Positions 46,724 to 55,789 of a stretch of 64,000 nt of DNA are shown one piece after another. Every line of letters begins with the position of its first letter. The stretch's first letter is position 1. This DNA comes from Venenivibrio stagnispumantis. GTDB lineage: Bacteria > Aquificota > Aquificia > Aquificales > Hydrogenothermaceae. The notes under the pieces were generated by a model. The model was not told the origin of the DNA and ran no database searches. It worked only from the letters and a program-made list of their open reading frames with translations. The position numbers and the translations under genes were made by a program. Location: positions 1-64,000 of the forward strand of contig NZ_FXTX01000002.1 in NCBI RefSeq assembly GCF_900182795.1. Reading direction: 5' to 3'.

Positions 46724-47778
46724 AGCATTTTTCTTAATTTTGGGTCTAAGGAATCCCTGAGAGCATCTCCAACAAGATTAAAAGCAAGTATTGTAATAAA
46801 TATGGCTATTCCTGGAGCTAAAATCCAAGGATAAGAAGATATAGAAGCGATACTTCTCGCAGAAGAAAGCATATTACCCCAGCTTGCGTAAGGCTCTTGG
46901 ATACCAAGTCCTATCAAACTAAGAGCACTTTCTCCAAGGATATAAGCCGGAATAGATAAAGTAGCCGCAACAAGAAGATAAGAAAATGTATTAGGTATAA
47001 TATGCTTTGTTATTATTCTAAATGATGAAGCCCCATAAGATTTTGCAGCTATTACGAATTCTTGCTCCCTTACTCCTAAAACCATACCCCTGATAACCCT
47101 TGCAAGACCAGCCCATCCTACGAATGATAAAATAATAACAATCAAAAGATAAACTTTTATGGAAGAAAGATTTATAGGAAATATAGCCCTTAAAGCAAGC
47201 ATAAGATAAAATCCGGGAAAAGACATAACAATCTCAGATAATCTCATCAATATATTATCAACTTTTCCACCAAAATATCCGGCTATTCCACCTACCAATG
47301 CTCCTATGGTGAAAGATACCAAGACACCAATAATACCTATGGATAAAGAAATTCTTGCTCCATACAAAATCCTTGAAAATATATCCCTGCCAAGATGGTC
47401 AGCCCCGAGCAAAAAAATCTTTCCTTCTTTTACTCCAAAAAGATGAATATCTGTTTCAAAAATACCCAAAATATAATGTTTTTCCCCTTCTGTAAAGAAA
47501 TATACCGGATATTTTTCATTAAAATTTATCTGATATTTTTTAAAAATAGGGTCAATAAGCTCATATTTATAAACAAAAGGTCTTAGATGAAAATTTCCTT
47601 TTTCATCAAAAAAATGAATTTGGGTTGGTGGGTGATAAGGTGTATCCCTATGTTGAATATCATAAGGATAAGGTGCAATAAAATCTGCAAAAATTGCCAA
47701 AAAATAAAGAACTCCAAGAATATATAAAGATAAATAAGCTAATTTATTTTTTTGTAGATAATAAAAAATCTCCTTCAA
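46720..47778 (-). CDS. Peptide/nickel-type ABC transporter permease (OppC/DppC family)
   Basis: 352 residues from a TTG start overlapping the upstream stop. One N-terminal membrane segment (15-35), then an unusually long soluble loop (35-145) containing PYPYDIQHRDTPYHPP and LLGADHLGRDIFSRILYGARISL, then five more segments with the EAA loop VIAAKSYGASSFRIITKHIIPN. It pairs with the upstream permease. No binding protein or ATPase gene is adjacent, so the substrate is open. Confidence 0.88.
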   Translation of the reverse strand: MKEIFYYLQKNKLAYLSLYILGVLYFLAIFADFIAPYPYDIQHRDTPYHPPTQIHFFDEKGNFHLRPFVYKYELIDPIFKKYQINFNEKYPVYFFTEGEKHYILGIFETDIHLFGVKEGKIFLLGADHLGRDIFSRILYGARISLSIGIIGVLVSFTIGALVGGIAGYFGGKVDNILMRLSEIVMSFPGFYLMLALRAIFPINLSSIKVYLLIVIILSFVGWAGLARVIRGMVLGVREQEFVIAAKSYGASSFRIITKHIIPNTFSYLLVAATLSIPAYILGESALSLIGLGIQEPYASWGNMLSSARSIASISSYPWILAPGIAIFITILAFNLVGDALRDSLDPKLRKML

Positions 47779-48761
47779 TTTAAAACCCCTTCAACTTCTC
47801 TCTGTCTTATTCTTGGGTCAAGTTTTGCAAGTAAAATATCAGCCACAAGATTACCTATTATTAGCATAATAGCTCCTATATACAATCCACCCATAACAAG
47901 ATATAAATCTTGGGATAGGACAGCATCAAGCATAAGCATACCCATCCCAGGCCAATTTACTATAATCTCAACAAGTGCTGCACCGGATAATAAAGATGCA
48001 ATCTCAAATCCAAGAAGTGTAATAAAAGGATTTAAAGCATTTCTCAAAGCATGTTTTAAGATAATATCTTTATCTTTTAATCCCTTTGTTTTTGCAAAAA
48101 GAACATAATCGGAAGAGAGGGACTCTATCATAGCACTTCTAACTAATCTAACTAAGCCTGCAAGAGAAGTTATAGCCAAAACAAAAGCAGGTAAGCTTAC
48201 ATGCCATAATCTATCCAAGATTTTTTCAAATAGAGACAGATTTTCATAATTTATACTTGTTGCTCCACCGGTAGGAAATATACCTGTATTTACTGCAAGT
48301 AGAAGCATTAAAAATGCAAGGAAAAAAGAAGGTATAGACATAAATGTAAATGAAAAAAGCTGTATAAATTTATCTATAATACTATTTGGTTTGATTGCTG
48401 CAATAATTCCAAGAGGAATAGCCAAAAGCCATGCCAATAAACCGGATACTACCGACAAAAATAAAGTATTTCCAACCCTTTCCTTAATAAGTTCTAAAAC
48501 CGGTAGATGATAACTAAATGAATACCCAAACTCAAATCTTAAAGCATTTAATAACCATTTGAAATATTGAATAATCAAAGGTTGATTTAATCCATAACTT
48601 TCTTCAAGCTGTTTTATTGTTTCTTCTGAAATCTGAGGGTTCATTTTTAGCTGGTCTAAATAATTTCCCGGAGCTAACTGAATAATAACAAATGATAAAA
48701 ATGTTATCCCTATTAAAAGTGGTATCATATTTAATAATCTTTTAAGTATATATAAAAGCAT
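47775..48761 (-). CDS. Peptide/nickel-type ABC transporter permease (OppB/DppB family)
   Basis: 328 residues with six membrane segments. The N-terminal LLYILKRLLNMIPLLIGITFLSFVIIQLAPG is typical of DppB/OppB. The EAA loop VLFAKTKGLKDKDIILKHALRNALNP is near residue 215. It forms the permease heterodimer with the next gene. Import of oligopeptides, dipeptides or nickel cannot be separated from this alone. Confidence 0.9.
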   Translation of the reverse strand: MLLYILKRLLNMIPLLIGITFLSFVIIQLAPGNYLDQLKMNPQISEETIKQLEESYGLNQPLIIQYFKWLLNALRFEFGYSFSYHLPVLELIKERVGNTLFLSVVSGLLAWLLAIPLGIIAAIKPNSIIDKFIQLFSFTFMSIPSFFLAFLMLLLAVNTGIFPTGGATSINYENLSLFEKILDRLWHVSLPAFVLAITSLAGLVRLVRSAMIESLSSDYVLFAKTKGLKDKDIILKHALRNALNPFITLLGFEIASLLSGAALVEIIVNWPGMGMLMLDAVLSQDLYLVMGGLYIGAIMLIIGNLVADILLAKLDPRIRQREVEGVLN

Positions 48762-48825
48762 TTTTTTCCTACCATCAGCAATATGTTATAATCAATTATA
48801 AAATTATACATTATTGGGGCTGTAA

Positions 48826-49263
48826 ATGGAATTTATATATTTTTTATCTTTTATACCACCATCAAAAGCAAATAGGGTAAAAATAAACACAAGGGCTTTC
48901 TCAAAAAGTGGAAAAAGATTTATAATACCAAAATCTGTCGGACTGAAAATAAATAAAGCAATATGGGAACTTCAAAAACAACAGGAAAAATATAACTTTA
49001 TATTTGATACTCCGGTAGAAGTAGAAATAACATTTTTCTTAAAAAGTAAAAGAAGAAGAGATTTAGATAATATAATGAAAACCCTCGGTGATTGTCTGAT
49101 GTATGCAAATATATTAAAAGATGACAACCTTATATATAAGCAAACCCTTGAAAAGATTTACACAAAAGAGGAAGGTGTTATTATAAAAATAAAAAATTAC
49201 GAAAAAAATGATAATTATGATTTGGAAAGATTAAAAAATTTTAAAGAATGGATAAATGGTTGA
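48826..49263 (+). CDS. rusA: RusA-family Holliday junction resolvase
   Basis: 145 residues. The metal-binding core KRRRDLDNIMKTLGDCL (three acidic positions), followed by LKDDNLIYKQTLEKIY, matches RusA. RusA enzymes resolve Holliday junctions as dimers and are often phage-borne, but no phage gene is near. A TATAAT lies at 48787-48792. It overlaps the downstream mgtC remnant by eight bases. Confidence 0.85.
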   Translation: MEFIYFLSFIPPSKANRVKINTRAFSKSGKRFIIPKSVGLKINKAIWELQKQQEKYNFIFDTPVEVEITFFLKSKRRRDLDNIMKTLGDCLMYANILKDDNLIYKQTLEKIYTKEEGVIIKIKNYEKNDNYDLERLKNFKEWING

Positions 49264-49444
49264 ACTTCAATTTTCAGATGATGAGCTTTTATCTAAGATT
49301 TTATTATCCTTAGTGCTTGGATTAATTATTGGAGCAGAAAGGGAATTTAAGGCAAAAGAAGCAATATTTGCCGGAATTAGAACATTTCCTCTTTTGGCTT
49401 TACTTGGAACTATTTCTTCTTTTATTTATGACAAATATTCTTAA
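49256..49444 (+). pseudogene. N-terminal remnant of an MgtC/DUF4010-family membrane protein
   Basis: 62 codons. LVLGLIIGAEREFKAKEAIFAGIRTFPLLALLG is the family's N-terminal signature (landmark ERE and AGIRT). Complete members run from about 150 to over 400 residues with many membrane helices. Here the frame stops after the second helix, five bases before the end of the converging bioD, with no continuation in another frame. A deletion that brought bioD in is the likely cause. Confidence 0.72.
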
Positions 49445-49449
49445 GTATT

Positions 49450-50103
49450 TTATATATTTATTTTATTCAATAATTTTTTATAACATTCTTCTGTAGGATT
49501 GTCTGATTTGTTGCATATAGCCAAGATGGGTATATTTGTCATTTTTTCAATAATTTCCGGATTCGTTTTTTCGGATATATCATTTCCTTCATATTCGTTT
49601 ATTATTATTCCTTTTATATCTGCATTTATATCTTTTAAGGCTTTTATTGTTAGATATGTATGATTTATTGTTCCAAGTTTTGAGCGACTTACTACCAAAA
49701 CAGGAATTTTTGTTTCTTTTATAAAATCTAAATATGTGTAATCTATCTTTATAGGAACTGCAACTCCTCCGGCTCCCTCCACAATAACAAAATCATATTT
49801 ATTTTTAAGATTTTCAAGATGATTTTTTATTAAATCAATATCAATATCTACCCCTTCTAATAATGTTGCAGTATAAGGTGCTACCGGATTTTTAAATTTA
49901 TATAGGACAGCTAAATCTTCCTGTTTTGTTATCTGTAAAAGAGAGTAATAATCAGTATTTTCCTCTTTTTCTATACCTGTTTCTATTGGCTTAAAATAAG
50001 CAACTTTATAACCTTTATCTTTTAATAATTTCGCCAATGCTTTGGATATGGTAGTTTTACCTACACCTGTATCTGTTGCTGTTATAAATATTGCTTTATC
50101 CAA
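49450..50103 (-). CDS. bioD: Dethiobiotin synthetase
   Basis: 217 residues from a TTG start overlapping fabD. The P-loop is TATDTGVGKTTISKALA (near residue 8), and VEGAGGVAVPI (near 110) and VSRSKLGTINHT follow. It makes the ureido ring of biotin, which fits the accB carrier elsewhere in the window. No other bio genes lie nearby. Confidence 0.94.
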   Translation of the reverse strand: MDKAIFITATDTGVGKTTISKALAKLLKDKGYKVAYFKPIETGIEKEENTDYYSLLQITKQEDLAVLYKFKNPVAPYTATLLEGVDIDIDLIKNHLENLKNKYDFVIVEGAGGVAVPIKIDYTYLDFIKETKIPVLVVSRSKLGTINHTYLTIKALKDINADIKGIIINEYEGNDISEKTNPEIIEKMTNIPILAICNKSDNPTEECYKKLLNKINI

Positions 50104-51007
50104 TTTTGTTAATATCTTCCAATGTTTCTATATTATAAAGTTGAATATTTTTATTTATTCTTTTTATTAATCCGGTTAAAACTTTTTTAGGCCCTATTTC
50201 ATATATTGTATTTACACCTTCTGATACAAGATATTCTATGGTTTTTGTCCATCTAACAGGAGAATAAAAATGCATCTTTAACTCTTCTTTTATTTCTTCT
50301 TTTTTCATTATTGGTTTTGCAGTAATATTTGATATAACCGGTATTTTTGCATCTTTTATATCTATCTTTTCTATATATTCTCCGAATTCTTTTGCTTTTT
50401 CTTTTAAAAGGGAAGAGTGTGCCGGCACAGATACTGCCAAAGGAACTACTTTTTTAGCTCCTTCTGATTTGAGTATCTCCATAGCTTTCTCAACTGCTTC
50501 TTTTTCACCTGATATTACAGTTTGCTCATAAGAGTTATAATTAGCTATCTCTACTATTCCATCTACTCTTTTTAAAATTTCTTCTATTTTATCAGCATCT
50601 AAGCCTATTATTGCTGCCATTAATCCTTTGTCAGAAGGAACAGCCGTTTGCATAAGCTTACCTCTAATATGGGTAAGATAAACAGCATCTTTAATATCTA
50701 TACTTTCTGCTACCGTCAAAGCAGTAAATTCTCCAAGTGAATGTCCTGCAACGAAATCAGGTTTTATTCCTTTTTTACTAAATATTTTGTAAATTGCATA
50801 AGAAGTAAGTAATATAGCCGGTTGAGTATATTCTGTTAGATTTAATTTTTCTTCATCTGAAAATATAATATCCGTTAAACTAAAACCAATTTTTTCATCT
50901 ACTTCTTTATATAAATTTCTGATTTCTTCAAAATTATCATAAATATCTTTTCCCATTCCAAGATATTGAGAACCCTGTCCCGGAAAAACAAAAGCTATTT
51001 TAGCCAT
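50096..51007 (-). CDS. fabD: Malonyl-CoA:ACP transacylase
   Basis: 303 residues. FPGQGSQYLGMGKD is at the N-terminus, the nucleophile Ser is in GHSLGEFTAL (near 92), and the catalytic His is in VPAHSSLL. It loads malonyl groups on acyl carrier protein. The pairing with bioD is not typical but both serve fatty acid supply. Confidence 0.96.
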   Translation of the reverse strand: MAKIAFVFPGQGSQYLGMGKDIYDNFEEIRNLYKEVDEKIGFSLTDIIFSDEEKLNLTEYTQPAILLTSYAIYKIFSKKGIKPDFVAGHSLGEFTALTVAESIDIKDAVYLTHIRGKLMQTAVPSDKGLMAAIIGLDADKIEEILKRVDGIVEIANYNSYEQTVISGEKEAVEKAMEILKSEGAKKVVPLAVSVPAHSSLLKEKAKEFGEYIEKIDIKDAKIPVISNITAKPIMKKEEIKEELKMHFYSPVRWTKTIEYLVSEGVNTIYEIGPKKVLTGLIKRINKNIQLYNIETLEDINKIG

Positions 51008-51044
51008 TTACTTTTTCCTCCTTTTTTAAGAGATTATATCAGAT

Positions 51045-51665
51045 TTAAGAGAATTTTGGCAAATGCCAATTATAAAGTATAGCAACTACTCTTATCATAA
51101 AAACCGATAAACTACATATAACTGAACTTATTGTTAAATCGCCCGTTATTAAAATCGTTATATAAAATGAGATAGCACCAATTATACTACAACTTGCATA
51201 AAAATCATCTCTTAAAACAGATGGAACTTTTCCAAGAAGTAAATCACTTATTAATCCACCACCAACGCCGGTTATTGTAGCAAGTATTATAACACCGAAA
51301 AATGATATATTGGCATTGTAAGCAATGATTGCACCGGTAGTAGTAAATGCAGAAAGTCCAATAGCATCAGGAATAAGAATAATATATCTGTTTTGCAAAT
51401 CAGTTTTTGTTATCTTATAAACAACTATTGCAAGCCAAACTCCCAAAAGGGCAAAACTCATATCAGATAAAGATTTTAAAGCATTTGGAATTTGATTAAC
51501 CATAATATCCCTTACAATACCACCACCAAGGGCAGTCATAATACCAAGCACAGTTATGCCAAGTAAATCCAAACCTTCTTTTATAGCCTTTAATGAACCG
51601 GTAACTGCAAATGCTATAAGTCCGATTATATTCATATAAAAAAATACATCAGTTAATAATTCCAT
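51045..51665 (-). CDS. TRIC/YicG-like trimeric cation channel family protein
   Basis: 206 residues with about seven membrane segments in two repeats. Each repeat carries a glycine-rich kink, TALGGGIVRDIM and TGVGGGLISDLLLG. This pattern defines the prokaryotic TRIC (UPF0126) channels, which conduct potassium. It overlaps lpxK by 17 bases. Confidence 0.88.
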   Translation of the reverse strand: MELLTDVFFYMNIIGLIAFAVTGSLKAIKEGLDLLGITVLGIMTALGGGIVRDIMVNQIPNALKSLSDMSFALLGVWLAIVVYKITKTDLQNRYIILIPDAIGLSAFTTTGAIIAYNANISFFGVIILATITGVGGGLISDLLLGKVPSVLRDDFYASCSIIGAISFYITILITGDLTISSVICSLSVFMIRVVAILYNWHLPKFS

Positions 51666-52617
51666 TTATCAGTTCCTCAAACTCTTTATCGCAAAAGATT
51701 TCATATTTTATGGCAAAAATATTTTCCTGATTTATTTTTATTAAATCTTTTTCTGTTGTTATATATATTTTATCTTTTTCAAATTTGTAATCTTTATAAT
51801 CAAAATGGTCTGGAAACTCTATAAATTTTTCTACATTAAAATATCTTTTTACAATATCAAAAAACTGCTTATTATTTCCTAAACCGGCAAAAGCTATAAC
51901 TTTTTTATCTTTGAAAAAAGAAAAATCATAAATATTGCCATCTTTATCAACAATATGAGAAAATCTTTCTTTTGCAAAAAAATAAGGTTTATTTAATGAT
52001 TTAAGATAACCTTCTAAATCTTTTAACTTTTTTTCTTGTAGGGCTTGTGTTTTTGTGATGATTATAATATCTGCATATTTATAAAAAGAAGCCGGCTCTC
52101 TTAATCTACCATAAGGAAGTAAATTATCTTTCCAAAAAGGTTTTGTAGCATCTACCATTAAGATATTTAAATCTCTGTGTAGTTGAAAATGTTGAAATCC
52201 ATCATCAAGTATAAATATATCCGGATTAAATATATTTTTAGCTTTTAAACCAGCTTTATATCTATCAGAAGAAACAACAACATTTATCCCATTTTTGAAT
52301 ATGAGATAAGGCTCATCTCCGCAATCCGAAAATGTTTTATCGTTATCACAGATTATTATTTTTTCTTTTGATTTTCTTTTATATCCTCTTGATAAAACCA
52401 CAACTTTTTTATTTTTATTTTTAAGTAGTTTAGATAGATAAATTGTAAATGGCGTTTTACCGGTTCCGCCAACAGATAAATTACCTACCGATATTGTATA
52501 TACCGGAAGTTTTTTCTTTTTTATTAACCCTTTTTCATAGATTAATCTTCTCAATACAGCAAAAAATCCATATATATATGACAAAAATTTTAATATAATT
52601 CTCAAATCTACCAACAT
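51649..52617 (-). CDS. lpxK: Tetraacyldisaccharide 4'-kinase
   Basis: 322 residues. An N-terminal membrane-contacting helix precedes the P-loop SVGNLSVGGTGKTPFTIYL (near 45-63). ILDDGFQHFQLHRDLNILMVDA is the family signature. It phosphorylates the lipid A precursor at the 4' position. This is direct support for a lipid A-based outer membrane. Confidence 0.94.
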   Translation of the reverse strand: MLVDLRIILKFLSYIYGFFAVLRRLIYEKGLIKKKKLPVYTISVGNLSVGGTGKTPFTIYLSKLLKNKNKKVVVLSRGYKRKSKEKIIICDNDKTFSDCGDEPYLIFKNGINVVVSSDRYKAGLKAKNIFNPDIFILDDGFQHFQLHRDLNILMVDATKPFWKDNLLPYGRLREPASFYKYADIIIITKTQALQEKKLKDLEGYLKSLNKPYFFAKERFSHIVDKDGNIYDFSFFKDKKVIAFAGLGNNKQFFDIVKRYFNVEKFIEFPDHFDYKDYKFEKDKIYITTEKDLIKINQENIFAIKYEIFCDKEFEELINGIIN

Positions 52618-52674
52618 TTTTGATTTTATCTAATTATTTTACCACAGCCAATATTTATAAATATTCAGTTATTT

Positions 52675-52836
52675 ATGATTTATATATTAACTGCAACATT
52701 TTGGATTGGTGGGATGTTGTTTATGGTATTTGTTCTTTCTTCTTATGTGAGAAAATTACCTAAAAGCACAAAAATTTTTATAGCAGTAGGAAAAAGATTT
52801 AGTATTCTGGGAACTTTTACTTTCTATCCCACATAG
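52675..52836 (+). pseudogene. N-terminal fragment of a small membrane protein, ending inside the first CRISPR repeat
   Basis: 53 codons (MIYILTATFWIGGMLFMVF ... VGKRFSILGTFT) resemble the start of CopD/DUF2269-type membrane proteins, with the WIGGM motif and the RF...G motif. After GTFT the frame enters the CRISPR repeat and stops at FYPT. No ribosome site precedes the ATG. The gene seems to have been cut when the array, or a rearrangement next to it, arrived. The family call is tentative. Confidence 0.5.
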
Positions 52837-53048
52837 TTCAGATAAAACAAATTTTAAAAAGGAGGAATTGGACATGGAAAAAGTATTCTTTCTATCCCAC
52901 ATAGTTCAGATAAAACATACAGTAACAAATCTTAATGACGGGAGCAAGCAAACCTTTCTATCCCACATAGTTCAGATAAAACGATTTAATTTGATTTCAT
53001 TGTTTAACTTTTTGATTTTCTTTCTATCCCACATAGTTCAGATAAAAC
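52820..53048 (-). CRISPR. CRISPR array, four 29-base repeats and three spacers, no cas genes
   Basis: Identical repeats are at 52820-52848, 52888-52916, 52954-52982 and 53020-53048. On the minus strand they start GTTTTATCTGAAC and end GGGATAGAAAG, a form common in type I and III systems. The spacers are 39, 37 and 37 bases and unrelated to each other. A near-consensus promoter upstream on the minus strand sets the direction. All four repeats are identical, so the array does not look decayed. No cas gene lies in the window. Confidence 0.95.
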
Positions 53049-53417
53049 CCGTCAATTTTTTCATAAAAAATAATAATGAAATTTTTAAATTTTGTCAAGA
53101 GGTTTTTAGCAAAAATTAATTTAAAACTGAATAACCGCAAATTAATATTTTTTGCATCGAACCTCCGATAATGCAAATATATTTTCTGTTATATTCTCGC
53201 TAATTATTGATACAAGCCAAGTCAAGCAGAAATATATTTTCTATTGAAAATGCAAAATTTTTGAAAAAATAAAACAGCGTTTGATTAATAGATTTATCTT
53301 TCCCCCTTAAAATCAAGAAAGAAAGCCTATTCTCTTATTCTGTTGCCAAGTAATTTAATTAACTTTAAACAACTTAAAAAAATTATATCATATTTCTAAA
53401 AAATTTTCTTAAAAAAT
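53049..53417 (-). other. AT-rich gap between obgE and CRISPR array: leader region
   Basis: 369 bases without a gene. They hold the array promoter, a stem TTGCAT...ATGCAA (53152-53157 with 53171-53176), a direct repeat AAATATATTTTCT (53175-53187 and 53230-53242), and a weak match to the nuo palindrome (TAAAACAGCGTTTGA at 53270-53284). Position and base content fit a CRISPR leader. Nothing else was recognised. Confidence 0.5.
53070..53098 (-). promoter_or_regulatory. Promoter of the CRISPR array
   Basis: Minus strand: a perfect -35 TTGACA (53098-53093), 17 bases, -10 TATTAT (53075-53070). The start site would fall about 15 bases before the first repeat. Confidence 0.75.
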
Positions 53418-54428
53418 TTAAACCTTTGATAACATAGATTCCTTTATTTTTCTTAACTCATTTATAAGTTCATCTAAACCTTCTTTTGTAATCAGGGAAA
53501 CTGCGAAAAATTTATAACCTTCTTTTGTAAAATAATCCTTTAATTTATCTATTAAGCTTTTATCTGAAAGTGCATCTATTTTATTTGCCACAACTATTTG
53601 TGGCTTTTTTAGCAATTTAGGTGAATATTCTTTAAGTTCTTTATTTATTATTTTAAAGGCTTCTATAGGGTCTCTTTCCCTAAAATCTGATACATCTATT
53701 AGATGGATTAAATATTTTGTCCTTTCTATATGTCTTAAGAATTCATGACCAAGTCCGGCTCCTTTGGAAGCTCCTTCTATAAGTCCTGGAATATCTGCTA
53801 ATATAAGATAATCTCCTATATCAAACTCAATAACTCCGAGAACCGGTGTTAATGTAGTAAATGGATAATCTGCTATTTTTGGTCTTGCTTTTGATAATAC
53901 TGATATCAATGTTGATTTACCGGCATTTGGAAATCCAATAATTCCTACATCTGCAATTAATTTTAATTCAAGTTCTATCCATCTTTCTTCACCTTTTTCT
54001 CCCGGTTCTGCATTTGTAGGTGCTTGGTTAGTTGCCGTTTTAAATGCAGCATTTCCTTTGCCTCCTTTTCCTCCTTTTGCAACTATCACAGATTGTCCTT
54101 CTTCTACTAAATCTGCCAATATTTCTCCTGTTTGAGCATCTTTTACAACAGTTCCAACAGGCACTTTTATATATAAATCTTTACCATCTTTTCCGGTTTT
54201 ATTTCCTCCCTGTCCATTTTGTCCTTTCTCTGCTTTGTAATGTCTTTTATATTTAAAATCCATCAATGTTTGCAATTTAGAATCTGCAACAATAATAACA
54301 TCTCCACCTTTTCCACCATTTCCACCGGATGGCCCTCCCATAGGGACAAACTTTTCCCTATGAAAAGCTACACAACCATTTCCACCATCTCCTGCTTTTA
54401 CATATATTTTAGCTTTGTCTATAAACAT
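53418..54428 (-). CDS. obgE: Obg GTPase (CgtA)
   Basis: 336 residues. The glycine-rich Obg domain (1-158; GGPSGGNGGKGGDV, KGGKGGKGNAAF) is followed by the GTPase domain with GFPNAGKSTL (near 168), DIPGLIEGA and ANKID. It lacks the variable C-terminal OCT extension. It acts in 50S maturation and stress control. The start overlaps the SemiSWEET gene by 20 bases. Confidence 0.96.
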   Translation of the reverse strand: MFIDKAKIYVKAGDGGNGCVAFHREKFVPMGGPSGGNGGKGGDVIIVADSKLQTLMDFKYKRHYKAEKGQNGQGGNKTGKDGKDLYIKVPVGTVVKDAQTGEILADLVEEGQSVIVAKGGKGGKGNAAFKTATNQAPTNAEPGEKGEERWIELELKLIADVGIIGFPNAGKSTLISVLSKARPKIADYPFTTLTPVLGVIEFDIGDYLILADIPGLIEGASKGAGLGHEFLRHIERTKYLIHLIDVSDFRERDPIEAFKIINKELKEYSPKLLKKPQIVVANKIDALSDKSLIDKLKDYFTKEGYKFFAVSLITKEGLDELINELRKIKESMLSKV

Positions 54429-54678
54429 ATTTCACCACCGCAATAGTTAATAAACTCATAATAGATATTCCATTAGCAAATATTAAAGCTAAACTTTTTA
54501 ACATCAATCCATATAAAAACCATAGCAATATTCCTATAATCATAAAAATAAGCCATATCCAAGAAAAATCTTTTGCTGATTTTGATTTTATTACTTTTAT
54601 TGTTTGTGGTATATATGCAGAAGTTGTTAATATCCCTGCGATTATACCTATTAACTCTTTATTTTCCAAATTCTCCAT
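54409..54678 (-). CDS. SemiSWEET (PQ-loop/MtN3) transporter
   Basis: 89 residues, three membrane helices: one PQ-loop unit with the motif TTSAYIPQTIKVIKSKSAKDFSW. SemiSWEETs dimerise to move sugars across the membrane. The length and motif are standard. It overlaps obgE. Confidence 0.88.
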   Translation of the reverse strand: MENLENKELIGIIAGILTTSAYIPQTIKVIKSKSAKDFSWIWLIFMIIGILLWFLYGLMLKSLALIFANGISIMSLLTIAVVKYVYRQS

Positions 54679-54746
54679 TTCTCCATTTTATTTTTTCTTA
54701 AAATCAGAACTAAATAATTTATTCTAAATTTTGATTTTTACAAATA

Positions 54747-55775
54747 TTAAATAACTGCCCAGCCTTTTGGAATAAATATTTCTGTATATTTTTTGATTGC
54801 AAATCTATCTGTCATTCCGGCTACATAATCAACAGAGGCCTGTATAGGATTGTATTCTCCCCATTTATCAAGATATTTATAATAAAAAGGAATTTCCCAA
54901 TAATTTTTTGCATAATATTCAAATAAAGCTTTGACAACAGATTTTGCTTTATCTAATTGGGATGTAACCGGTTTTGAGTTATAAACATTCTCAAATAAAA
55001 AATCCCTCAATTTATACATTGCATCATAGATTTTATCTTCCATAACTATATATTTATAATCATTTTCAATAGTTGAATTTATAACACTTAAAACAATTGT
55101 TGTAATTCTTTCAGATTTAGTTTTTCCAAGGATTGATGTTATCTCTTTTGGAATATCTTGATAGCTAATTATACCAGCTCTAATTGCATCTTCTAAATCG
55201 TGATTTATATATGCTATTTTGTCAGCTATTCTTATTATCTGTCCTTCTAAGGTTTGTGGCATACCATTTTCTGCAATTAATGGTGATTTTCCTTTACTAT
55301 GTTTTAAAATACCGTCTTTTACCTGGATTGTTAGATTTAATCCTTCTCCTTCATTCTCAAGTTTTTCTACAACTCTAAGACTATGTTTGGCATGATGATA
55401 ACTTCCACCTTCTTTTAGTATAAACTCTCCTGCATGTCCAAATGGTGTATGTCCTAAATCATGCCCGTAAGCTATAGCTTCTACTAAATCTTCATTTAAT
55501 CTTAAAGCTCTGGCTATTGTTCTTGCTATCTGTGATACTTCTAAGGTATGTGTTAATCTTGTTCTATAATGGTCACCTTCCGGTGCCATAAAAACCTGTG
55601 TTTTATGTTTTAATCTTCTAAATGCTTTTGAATGTAAAATTCTATCCCTATCTCTTTGGAAAGCTGTTCTGATATTACATTCTTTTTCTTCTCTTTCTCT
55701 TTTTGCATCTTTGCTTTTGGTAGCCTTTGGATGTAAATATTTTTCTTCTATATTTTCAATATTTTCTCTAATCAT
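54747..55775 (-). CDS. dGTPase-like HD-domain deoxynucleoside triphosphate triphosphohydrolase
   Basis: 342 residues. The metal-site motifs are HSKAFRRLKHKTQVF, YRTRLTHTLEVSQIARTIAR, AYGHDLGHTPFGHAGE and ADKIAYINHDLEDA. The enzyme releases tripolyphosphate from dNTPs and helps control pool balance or phage replication. Its family length and motifs are normal. The RNR genes lie 2 kb away on the other strand. Confidence 0.93.
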   Translation of the reverse strand: MIRENIENIEEKYLHPKATKSKDAKREREEKECNIRTAFQRDRDRILHSKAFRRLKHKTQVFMAPEGDHYRTRLTHTLEVSQIARTIARALRLNEDLVEAIAYGHDLGHTPFGHAGEFILKEGGSYHHAKHSLRVVEKLENEGEGLNLTIQVKDGILKHSKGKSPLIAENGMPQTLEGQIIRIADKIAYINHDLEDAIRAGIISYQDIPKEITSILGKTKSERITTIVLSVINSTIENDYKYIVMEDKIYDAMYKLRDFLFENVYNSKPVTSQLDKAKSVVKALFEYYAKNYWEIPFYYKYLDKWGEYNPIQASVDYVAGMTDRFAIKKYTEIFIPKGWAVI

Positions 55776-55789
55776 TTTTATTTTCTCAG

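Noticed and set aside
52868-53119. Open frame with a repeated FLSHIVQIK peptide
   Set aside because: It is the CRISPR repeat read in one frame; the later repeats are 66 bases apart, a multiple of three. Its start lies in spacer 1.
53270-53284. Fourth copy of the nuo palindrome
   Set aside because: Three mismatches to the nuoA site and no promoter-linked position for a nuo gene; likely chance in AT-rich DNA.
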